Source of the DNA: Typha latifolia
Lineage: Eukaryota; Streptophyta; Magnoliopsida; Poales; Typhaceae
Direction: 5' to 3'
NCBI GenBank assembly: GCA_019914945.1
Contig: CM034100.1
Coordinates: 15,077,096-15,141,095, forward strand
Length of the DNA: 64,000 bases
Part shown: positions 13,001 to 25,000 of the stretch, piece by piece
Layout of the letters: each line of letters starts with the position of its first letter
Position numbering within the stretch: the stretch's first letter is position 1
The notes under the pieces: generated by a model
Databases searched by the model: none
The model's input: only the letters and a program-made list of their open reading frames with translations
Told to the model about the DNA's origin: nothing
Translations under genes and position numbers: made by a program

Positions 13001-16000
13001 TTGGAAATGTAGCTGTCCTTTACAGAAGACAGGTATATATGCTTATATAACCATCATGTTTTGGTATACTTTCTACTATGTGTCCTGATCTTACTATGTG
13101 TAGATATCTGGTAAAGCATTCCAGATGTCCTTCCGCAACAGGAGAATCCCCTTCAATGTTCACGGTGTGGCCTTCTACAGGAAAAAGGTTCTACATTACT
13201 CTTGCTTTTATCAGCTGAGATGTTCTAGCAGCTCTACCTGACCTACTCGTGGATCTCTGTTAGTTTTTATTTTGTAGCATATAAGAACCATAGATCTTAA
13301 AGCTTAAGAAGAAACCTAGCAGTTGGCTGTAGGTCCATTGCGTTCACTGAAACTAAAGAGTACTTCATCAAGATTTGCAGATGTTATGTGCAGTCCAATA
13401 TTTATTACCTCAAGTGTTGGGACTGTCTTTCTGAAGGATTATTTGAGCGATGAACAACTGAACAAGAGTGTCAATAAGGTGGTTCACGAAATCCAAATTA
13501 TTTCGGCTTTGAAAGTTTAAGTTAGTAAATGATAAGATAAACTATAACCACCATAAAGCTTTACTTGATAGAGAATTTTGGACCTTCAGCGGCTTAGTCT
13601 TGTGTTTATGATATAGTCTTTTTCTCAACGTCATTGAGCATTTAGGTGTCTCTTCCATTTGCATGTGGGCTCATATTATGAATGCATTTATTTTACTGGG
13701 ATTTAATTGTATAGAATCTATCAAGACCTTGCAAGGCAAGAAGTTCTCAATGTTTCGTTTCATTGTTCACTTATTTTCTATGGAACTCCTTACATTGTTA
13801 CTTAGCTGTTCAAATTGATGCCTTCTGTTCCGCAAAGAGAGTTTATTAGGTGGTTTTTCAAATAGGTAATCAAATCCATTATGGCAATACTTAGAACAAC
13901 AATGCCGTGGTATGATGATGGCCCATCTCGTCAAGCCTTTAAAGCACTTCTCCCTGGTGATAAAGAAGAAAAGAAAAAGGTGTAATATAGTTATTTATTT
14001 TTTATTTTTCTCTCTTTCCTTTTTGCCGCTTTCTTGTTTCTTGTGTATTAATCTATTCTTCCTTTTTAAGTAGTTCTTCTGTTGGTCCTTTTGTTTTGTT
14101 TTTTGTTGAATCTTTGACTTGCATCCTGCAGGTTGTCGATTATGTTGAAAAGATATCTTTAGCAAGGAAGTGCAGTTTTTTATCAGCTGCCAGAGACATA
14201 TTCAATGCGAAAATCTCGGGTACTTTTAAAAGGTTCTGTATCATTTGTTATGATTGTGTCCATTTTTTGTATGCTTGTGTTCAATTTTGTCGATCTATGT
14301 CCTGCACTGCATGTTCTATGCTAATGGAGCAGTATCACTGTTTTTGGAGAAATCAAGATACTTCATATCAGAAGACTAGCAATACTTCATAAAAGTATTT
14401 TTCCTTTTTCCCATCCTTGCCTTGTATTATCTTGTTTTGTATTTATTTATCAAGGGTATTTTCCTCTGCCTATAGTGCTTATACATGCATGGTTGTGTTG
14501 GTGCGACACACCTTTTTTGGGAAAGTATTTGGCCTGTAGGCATTTGGCTTGAATCTTGAGTTAAAGATTTGCGTACGGCCAATATTGATTGAGAAAACAC
14601 ACCAGAAATGGCATGTAGACTCCTTGGCTTCCCTAGCTGATGGAGGCGCTCTAGCCATCTCCTCTCACTTAGTCAATGTTGACCATCGAGGCAGTTGTGG
14701 AAGTTGATGGTGAAACCCACGTGAAAGGGCATGGCTCTTCTCCCATGGCACGGTGACTGTGAAGGAAAGGTTGATATGATGGAGAAGCTCTTCGGGAAAC
14801 TAGATGAGGATGATGTGTAGGTGTTGATGAATCTAATAAAGCAGGCTGAGGCTCCTTCTAGTGGATCTGAAGCTTGATGGACCCATTGTGTATTTAAGTT
14901 GGTCAAGATGGATCATAGGTGCCATGGTGGGAAGAGGCCTTGAGGGTTATTTAACAAGAGAGGAGGAAGAGCCAAGACAAAGGATTGCTGAGTGGAAGAC
15001 TTGGAGAGCTATACACATGTCACTGTATAGTTCGCTGCTCAACTTCATGGTCCCATCGATTGCCACCACAGTTGATGGCATTCAGGGTGTCCTACATTGA
15101 GCAGGAGATAGACGTGGTTTTCTAGGAAAATAGGATTGATTAGGAGTATGCCATAGAACTGGAGCGCCGTTGGACTGATTATGACCATTTTTTACTTGTG
15201 ACAACGTGCAGAGATCTGAATGTAAGAGTAGGGAGGTTTTTACACAAAGGAGGACTATGCAGTTCTTGAAGCACCACAATTCTGCATTTTATCAAAGGAG
15301 GGTTGTTCTTCTGTTTCAAAAGAAGATTCCCATACTTGCTGAGGCAATTGCAACTATGATTCGGATGAAGTTACTATTTGATGCCTCTGGGCTTCCAGGG
15401 ATGCGATCGGCCTTGGCGACATTGAAACCAAGCTATAGTGAGACTCGCAAATGTTACAACTGTGGTGAGGTGGGCCATTTGAGTAGGGTTTGCCCAAAGC
15501 CTCCTAGAGAGAGGCTGGTGGACGAGGACAGCTTAACAGCTGTGGACGTGGCTGTGGTGGTCAACGAGGAGGCAGAGGTGACTCATTTGGAGGGTATAGG
15601 GCCAATCTGATGGTGACTGATGAGGAGGAGACTCACTTGACCTACTTGGCGGAAGAACACGTGATTCTAGAGATATGGAGGATGAAGCTGACTAGTGATG
15701 ATAGCAAGGTCACTGCTAATGAAGCCTTCACACCTTCTTCATCTAGGGGTAACATTGCCACTTATGCTCACTTAGACACAGTTACTCATGCACATGCACT
15801 TGCATCTATACCCACTATAAGAACATCAGAATGGATAGTAGATTATGGTGCATCTTGACATGTCACAAGAGCTCAACATGAGTTTCTTACACTCACCTAG
15901 CAGCTTCGGAAAGCATTCAAATTGCCGATTTTACCGCATAGCCTGTTGTGGGCAAGGGTATCGTTAAATGTACCAAGTCCATGACCCTTTCTAATGTGTT

Positions 16001-19000
16001 GCATGCTCCATTTCCTGTAAACCTGCTACCTGTTGGTGCCATTATTCTTAAACTCAAATGCATTGTTTCCTTTGATATTCCTAAGGTGATCTTTCAAGAG
16101 AAGGGGATTGGCACATGGCATAGTGGGTTGTGATACTTGGACAGAGAGGGAATGGAGACAACATTGGCATCGATGGTGGATAGAGGAGAGGCAAGAGGAC
16201 CAAGTGGAAGCGTGGAGGATGAGTTGCTATTACACCATTAACGCATGGGGCATTCTTCTTTTAGTTTACTAAGTCTTTTATATCCGTCTATGTATGAGAA
16301 AGATGACAAAAAGAAATTAGTGTGTGATGCATGTGAATTTGATACACTCTGATGTATGGGGGCCTTGCTCCACAACTTCTATTAATGGCTATTGATTTTT
16401 TTTTGTGATTTTCATTGATTGTTATACTCGTGTTACTTGGTTGTACTTGATGAAAAATAAGAGTAATGTGCTTGCTTGTTTTGATGATTTCCATAAGGTA
16501 GTTCAGCCTCAATATGGTGCAGTGGTGAAGGTATTGAGGTCTGATAATGGGACAAAATATACAAACAAGGCCCTAGAGGAGTATTTGTCAGCTCATGGGA
16601 TACATTATTAGATTACATGCTCTTACATACTAGCTCAGAATGATGTGATGGAGAGAAAGAATAGACATCTACTGGAGGTAGCCCGATGCATGACGATCTC
16701 CATGTTTCAAAACATTTATGGGGACAAACGGTCTTGACAACCGCATTCTTAATCAATAGGGTGCCCTTTACGGTGTTGAAGTGGAAGACTCCATGTCGAA
16801 AGGAGAGAATAAGTGCATTCTTCTTTTAAAAGTCTTTGGCTATGTGCGTTTTGTGAAAGACAACAGACCAAAAGTGGGAAAATTGGATTGTAGAGTGGTG
16901 AAGTGTATCTTTGTGGGCTGCTCTGCCACTCAGAAGGGATGTCTTTTGGAATCCAGTGGAACGGAAGCTGTTTGTGAGCATGGATGTCACCTTCCGAGAG
17001 CTAGAGCCGTACTACTCCTCAAATGTCACCTCACCTTTTGACGACTCGCATGATACTAGTGGCATTAGGCAAGATGGGGAGAATAGCGGTGGTGAGACTC
17101 AGGTGACTGGGGGATCTATCCCGTGCCCTTGCCTTATGGGTAAGTCGGGTGAACATGAGTCGGAAGATAGAAGCCAAGAGTAGGAAAATCAAACTCATGG
17201 GGAGTTGAGAGTGTACAGGAGGAGTAGGAAGCAGAATGAGGGTCCTATGCCTGTGTCGGTTGATATTGATGTGCCTCAAAGTCCCTTGTCTCGGCCTGCC
17301 ACAACTCTTGATGACCGATATTGCCCTCCACAGATACCTCTGATTCCAGTGAGATGATTCCTCACTTTTCTCCTTCTATTGCATTGGGGTGGACCTCTTG
17401 TAGCAATGCGAGAAATCCTCTCGATCGCTATAGTTTTCATCTTGGCATTGCTCACTTTATCTTATATTCTAACATATCACCTATGTATAGAGCATTCATT
17501 GCTTCTTTGGACATGATTTCTATACCCAAGTGTTGGTAGGTAGCAAAGGGAGATCCAAAGTGGCGGGCTGCCATGTTGGAGGAACTTAGGGCCCTCGAAA
17601 AAAATGGGACATGGGAACCTGTGTCACTACTGGTGGGAAAAAGATAGTCAAGTGCAAATGGGCCTTTACAGTGAAGTAGACCCTAGAAGGGAACGTCGAA
17701 TGCTACAAGGCACGATTGGTGGCAAAGGGATATAGTTAGACTCATGGATGGTCGTGCTAGTAGAGGCACAACACTTGGCACGCCCCCGTGTCGATTTGGC
17801 ATGGCTGTGTGTTGTCCGATACGACCTTGTGCCGGTCATGTGCTAATGTAGAGATAATTTTTTTTAAATTTTTTTTCTATTTTTATCAATCTTTATCAAA
17901 TTAATTTTACTAATTTTCTTAACAAATGTGATATGACATGTGGAGCTCATTTTTTGTAACTTTTTTTTTATTTTTTATAAATCATCATAAATTAATTTTT
18001 GTCATTTGTCATTCTTTAATTTTTATAATCATTATTTAACAAACATGGAATGGCAACTCATTTGTCATTTTTGGAATAACAGCTCATTTGTTATTTTTTA
18101 AAATTGGAATGACAACTCATGCCTAATTTTTGTTTGTCATCTCTAATTTCAATCAAATCATGTATTATCATATTTTGTAATCTAATCTTATTTCTTTTTT
18201 ATCTTTTTTTTTTATTGTCATCCATTAAATATTTCTAAAACTCTTATGTTAAACACAATTGTGTTTAACACTTTTCTCTCTCAATCAACGATGGCCGTGC
18301 CAGTGGCACTCCCCCCCGGTGCTAGTGGCACGCATTTATAATATTTTTAATAAAAAATTTAGAATATTTAGAGATGTTTTTGGTAAAGATGGCCGTGCCA
18401 CCATCAAATAAGATCATTGGAGTAGGAAGTTATTAAGAAAATAAAAAGAGAGAAAGATAGAATAAGAAAGGCTACAGTTGGAGTTGAGAGAGAAGTGTTA
18501 AACACAATTGTGTTTAACATGAGAATTTTAGAAATATTTAATGGATGGAAATAAGAAAAAGACAAAAAGAAATAAGATTAGATGATAAAATATAATAATA
18601 CATGATTTGATTGAAATTAGAGAATGACCAAACGAAAATTAGGTATGAGTTATCATTCCAATTTTTAAAAATGATAAATAAGTTGTCATTTCAGAAATGA
18701 CAAGTGAGTTGTCATTCTATGCTTATTAAATAATGAGCCGCTACATGCATGACCCAAGGAAAGGCCATTTGGATGCAATTTACCACATCCTAAGGTATTT
18801 GAAGGGTTCTCTAGGAAAAGGATTGTTGTTCAAGAATAATGGTCACTTAAACATTGAGGCTTCTAGTGATTCTGATTAGGCAAGTTGCATCGATGGCAGA
18901 AGGACCACCTCGGGGTATTGCGTCTTTGTGGGAGGTAACTTGGTTTCCTGGATGAGCAAGAAGCAATCAGTGGTAGCACGGTCTACAGCTGAAGCTGAGT

Positions 19001-22000
19001 ATAGAGCAATGGCTCTTCTGGTGGAATTAAAGATAGACAAAGGTAGTCACATGAGACTCTTATGTGATAACAGGTCAGCCATTAGCATTGCCAACAACTC
19101 GGTGCCACATGATAGAACCAAGCACATTGGGATCGATAGGTTTTTTTTTATCAAGGAGAAGCTAGGTGGAGGACTATTGAAGTAAGTTATGTCTCGACTG
19201 AATATCAAGTGGCAGATTGCCTCACCAAGGGTCTTAGCTCGTTAGGTCTTTCTAGATTATGTGACAAGATGGGCTTGGTTGATATTTTTTGTCCATCTTG
19301 AGGGGGAGTGCTGAGAGTTAGATTAATGCTATTATGTAATAAATTGAGGGCCTATTTGAAAGATGTACACTATATAAACCTTGTTAAGCAATAGAGAAGA
19401 AGACTTTTTTTCTTGACCTAAATTATTCACAGTTGGATATTGCTTTGCCTGGTCGGATATACGGGTATATCCCTTTTTATGTTATTCATGTTGATTTGGC
19501 TTTAAGAACGGTATGTGAATATATGTCGGGGCGTTCAAACGCAATTTTTCGAGAGGATTTGCACTCTGTAGGCGTTTGAACGGCCCCACAGGCATTTGAA
19601 CACCCTCATGCACTCTAGATTAGGCTAGATTTTCGGCAGCTTTTAGTTAGCCTTATAAATAGAAATGTTGGGTTTTAGGGTTTATTGTGTGCATTTTGCA
19701 TAAGAGAAAAATTGGAAGGGAGAGCTATCATTGTTTAGAGTGAGATTAGAGCTTAAAACTTTTTATATTTTGTGATTTGCTTAGTGGATTGAAGATTGTT
19801 CTGCCCGTGGTCGTAGGCATGTTGTCGAACCACGTAAATTTTGTCTCTATTTCTTTTTCTCTTTGTGGTTTGAATTTGGAGTTCTTATTTGTGGTTATCT
19901 TAGGTGTTTAGAAGTTCTCTACATGTAGCACTGTGGTTAAAGATATTTTTTTTGGGGTATTGATATTAGTTTTGGTAGTATTTGATTTGCCCAAATCTAT
20001 TGCTATCATATTAGTTTTATTGGGGGAACTAAAAATTGCTTCCGCTAGCATCCACTCATTTGGTATTTAGGTATACCCCTCTTTATGTTAATGAACACTG
20101 AACTTGTGTTCCAAATTTTATGGTTTCCTATAAAAACACCATGTATACCGTCAAATGAACTGCAAGTAAGAGAACCCTTTCATTATATATTTGTGTATGA
20201 TGTATGAACATGATAGATAGTTCCTTTGAGCATATAATTATGTTATTATTTTCATGTATTACCTTTTACTTTAGTACTCGTTCAGTTTGTATTGAGTTTG
20301 CGTTAGAAATTTGTCCTTCTCATGTCATCAAGGAAATTTTCTATTCCGAACATATGCTGATTCTGATGGTTGTAGGACTCAGCTAACTCAGGGACGTAAA
20401 GTTTTATCAACACTAGATATGCTATCAAAACTTGTACAAAGGGTAAGAAACTAGTGAGCTTCAGCTTTCTATATCCACTGTACCTATTCTATGTTATGTT
20501 TTAAAATTTTCTCCTTGTCTTGCTGAATGAGTGCCCAACATTAATTAAGAATCCATTTTTAAAGGGACTTGATGCCTACTTTGTATGCAGAAGAACCACA
20601 ATCAGAGGGATTGATCTGCTACTTTCATATTATATGACTTTTATTACTAAGGTAAGGTCAGTGAATAATTTAATTGGTACATTTTGCGTCCAATGAGAGA
20701 GTGACAGGGGTTCATCAGGAAGTAGATGATAATTGTAAGGACCAAGAAAGTGGAATATGTTCTGGGGTTTGATTGTACAATGTAGACTTCATAACTTATA
20801 TAAGCAAGTGGTATGCAAGGATTGTAGGGAGTTCAAACCAAAATAACTCATTATTATACCAACTTAAAACAAGAGGTTTTTTCTGCCCCTGAGAGGTGGT
20901 AAATTTTGAAGGTCAAGGAGTAAGGCCAGAATTTCTACTTGTCGCTTTTGAATCTCAGAATACATGAGGAAATTTTTGGAAGAAAGCTCCCTTGATTTAC
21001 TCGTTGACATATTATTGTCACATTTAAATGCCAAAAAAAAAGAGAGGGAGAGAGATAGATTAGGTTGACCTAATTATGTGATGTTGCAATGGTAAGGAAT
21101 GCGCTCTAAGACCAAATTTGAAACATTTACATGAATGACTTGCTATTATTGTGACGCCTTGATTCTTTTCCTATGTTCTTCTGTTACTTTGGTTTAGAAG
21201 TTTCATCAAAGGGATTGACAGTTATCATTCTGAATGATTCTATTCATTAAATTATTTATTGCTGAAATTTCTTACCATCAGTTTGTTCTTCTCAATTATC
21301 AGTTTTGGCATTAGGAACTTCCTTATGCTTTCTCTTTTAATACTTCATGTTCATTTTAAAGCAATGTGTATTTGAAGGCAGTGGTGAATTGTTCTGTTTC
21401 ACATTTTATCAATGCGAATAAGCTCTTTTTGGTATCTTTACCTTCAAATTTACTGCCCTGACTGCAGTATGATGTTTGTATATTTTAATAAGCTCTGCCT
21501 GTTTTTGTGCTCTTAGGAACAAGCAATTTCGGTTGTCATTTCTTCAGTGGCAGATGTGTTACCTCAGGTTTAATCTTGATTCTTGAATCAATGTCATATG
21601 TAACCAATATACTTTATTTACACCTTTTCTCCTTTCCTTTGTTTTGCATGAATTGTTGGAAGATAGATATGCTTTTACTGAAAACTATCATTTGTCTAGA
21701 TGCAGCTATCTTTGTCTGTCACTGTTAGCATTTTTGTCTTCCTGAAGGAATTTTTAACTGAATTTATGTTATTTTGAATAGTTACATTACACAAGGGAAT
21801 CTGTAATTTTCTATTGCTGTGATTTAGATTTTCTTTCTTTGCAATTTTGTACGTTTGCCCTATAGTATAGGCTATACGGCTTATAGAAATGTAAATAAGT
21901 ATTTTGTAGTCTTTTAAGTCATGAGAATAAATGGTTGGCATTGAGATTTTCTGTCATCCAGGTCATCTGCCAGCTTGGAAGGACTTAAGTTACTGCTATA

Positions 22001-25000
22001 TTGTGCTAGGACGTGGGTGGTTTAGTTTTCCAACAATAATCTGTCCTCTCCGGCTGGTTTGCTGGTGCACATGCATATGCTAGTCGCATCTCTAGTTAAT
22101 AATTAAAACTTTTAACCATGGATGGCCGTGCCGGCGGCGTACCGGCACATGGCACGAGGGTGCCACACGGCACCCCTCCTAATAGCATTGCCACTCACCA
22201 TTGACCTCGCCACCGATCGTCGATCGCCGCTCGCCGTGGCCGTCGCTTCGTCGGGTGCCCTAGCCCGCCCGAGGGAGAAGAAAGATCAAGACAGAGAGTG
22301 AGATCGGGAGAGGGGTTAAAAATTTAAGTTGCAGGTTTAGATTCGGATCATAGGGCACCTGACGAAGTGACGGCCACGGCGAGTGGCGATCGGCAAGCGG
22401 CGGCGAGCGACAGCGACAGTGACTACAAAGGCAAATGTGAGTATTCCTTACCTCTTTCTCTCAATCTCTTACGGCACGGCCGGCAAGTGCCGTGCCGGCA
22501 CGGTTCGTGCCTGTGGCACGACAGTCGTTGCTTTTAACTTCAACGATTGTTGCAAACTCTTAGATTCGGATCATGGATCTTTGAGGCAATCAAAAAAATA
22601 TTCATCTTTCTAAAATGTAATATCAAAGTGGTCTTGGAAGTGATAAATGATTGTCAATCAGGTAGGTCGTCTACCTATTCTATAGAGCCTATTGGAACTT
22701 GAATACTAGAGGTTTTTGGCCAAATGATGCATGGCATTACCCTAAATGAAACATTAAAATACTTGAAAGTATCCAAACACTTTAGTGTTGACTGTTTAGT
22801 ATATAGGAAACTTGAATATTACCATCCCGATACCTGCTAGGAACTTTTAATCTATTTTCTGCTGAAGTCATAGTGCACTTATCTGGAGCTTCAACAAGTG
22901 TGTCATGCTGTGTTGATTTGTGTCCATGTTTGCTGAAGACAGATGCTTTAGAAAATCCTGAATCATACATGTTCTGTTGACGTGTTTATCTCTTCTTTGC
23001 CTCAGGCCATTGGATAAGATTAAGAAGCCATCTTCCCACTGTAGGGAAACCCTGTCCATATTGGTTTATATGCATATTAAATTAAATCACCATCATTAAG
23101 GTGTACTATGGAACTTTTACCAACTCCCCCCACCACCACCACCACCACCCCCACACACACACCAAACCAAATCCTCAACCTCCAACACACAGAAAAAGTA
23201 GTATGGAATGAGCTTATCAGCTCAAGGTGAATGGACTCATATTTTCAAATGTTTCCAGTTATTTTTTTCCTCGTGTAAACCAATGAGTCTAACAAATCTA
23301 TGAAGAAAGGAAAGGAAAAAAGAAACAGTTTGCACAACTACCATTTTTTCAGGAGTACCTTCGATTACATGCCTTTTTGTGAAGTGACTGAAATAAATCC
23401 TTGCTCTGTGATTGTTGTGGCCTTTCTATTTTATTCTCTCTTAAAGGCCTGCAGTATTTGCATTTAGTAACTTATGTTATTTTCTGCTTCCCATCATTTC
23501 TTCCCAAGTCTAATATTCCCAGCCCCAGTTTAGATTTTCATTTTTGCTTGTAGAAGTACCTGCTTGAACAGCGTGCAGTTGTTGATGTGGAAGGTGGAAA
23601 GCTGTTGAATGAAGATAATGACCTGCGATCTGTAAGTTTATGATAGATCTTACAATTTCGAAGTTAGCAAATAATGTAAAAATTTATTTGCTGAAGTTTT
23701 AAGTTTTACTCATTTCTTTGGTTTGCGGATCTGGAAAAATATTTCTGGTATGATTAATTTATATCCATGTTGTTGGCTAGCCAAGAAAGCTTAAAAGCAT
23801 GCAACCGAGAAGAAATGATTTCTGCTAGGAATTTGACAAGCAGTCCATGTAGATTCAACCCTTTTTATTGATAATTCCAAGTATACTTATGTGTATTTTC
23901 TCTATGTTACTCTATACTGTAAGATTTTTTACAATTAATTGGTTTCTGAGATTTATGTCAGTTCTTATTGTTTAGTTTAAGAGATGTATACCAAATTAGC
24001 TGGTATGTTGTTGCTTTGCAGGTCCTGCAATATTTAATGGATGACATATCTGATTTCTTGTCGACGCATTTTGCTTATCCAGAGGATAAAAGTAAGAGCA
24101 AAGAGAGAGGCTGTGCTGATATCCTTAAGGCATTTACAGACTATATTTCTTTGAGAGAAACTGAGAATTTCCGCTCTCTAAAGCGAGAAAATGACAACTC
24201 TGTTACGTTGACTACTATTCATCAGGTCACTGCGATGAGAATAGTCACATGCTTTCTTGCTTGTTAATTCTATCATCTTTTCCTTTAAGATATAATTGCA
24301 TGCTGAGCCAAATTTTCATTTTTGCAGTCCAAGGGTTTAGAATGGGATACTGTTTTCATTGTCAAGGTACAATTCACACTAGAAATGTTATGTTCATGTA
24401 ATGTTCAATTGCACTTTTAATTCAAGCTGCTATTAGTTTGCCATTTTATTTTGTCTGCATTACCTCCAAATGATTGTATAGTTTAGAGAGATTTTGTTTC
24501 GTAGTTTGTGTTGTCTTTGGTTGTCACTTTACTATTATACTCATGCATTTTATTTATTTCTCACGCTGCTATTTGGAATTTAGTTTTGTTGGTTATGTGC
24601 AAATGCAGTGATAGATCATGAGATGGTCTACTTGACATTATTCAAGTTCAGTTTTCTTCCTTCTAATTGCTGGCGTAAGGCTTTGTAGTTCAGAAGCATC
24701 AATGCATAATTACCAATTGAACCCTTGCTAAAGGATTTGGCCCTTTCTTTAGATCAGTAAAGTTTTACTAGACTCTCCGGATGATGCATTTGGCCCAAGA
24801 GAAGATGCATGAAATTGCACTTAAGTGGAGCTGGCAAGGGATCTTTCATTCCATTGTTGGTCTGACATAGGATTAAAGTTGACATTTGCAGTAGACTTCT
24901 GAGTTTCCATTATTTAAATGTCGTAGGTGTTAAATTACCTATTAACCAAAAGCTTAAACTTTGGGGTGTTGCATCAACAAAAGCGTAGTCTACTACTAGG

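Larger units (their letters stand above)
14820..19430 (+). mobile_element. Decayed Ty1/Copia retrotransposon in helicase intron 14, RT core lost
   Basis: Sense orientation relative to the host gene. Order seen: Gag start near 14861 ([20 protein letters not shown]); CCHC knuckle [14 protein letters not shown] near 15452; protease WIVDYGAS near 15831 with Tyr in place of Ser/Thr and a stop right after; integrase HHCC remnant near 16240 and core at 16405-16680 ([22 protein letters not shown]); start of reverse transcriptase near 17550-17740 (ARLVAKGYS, then a stop). After 17742 the RT core is missing and MITE-like DNA takes its place until 18737, where coding resumes at [12 protein letters not shown]. 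RNase H follows ([11 protein letters not shown], then KHIGIDRFF). A polypurine tract near 19297-19305 precedes a 3' LTR starting TGCTGAGAG at about 19308; its end at about 19430 is a guess. No matching 5' LTR was found, so the 5' end is truncated or rearranged. Many stops make it a pseudogene. Confidence 0.88.
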
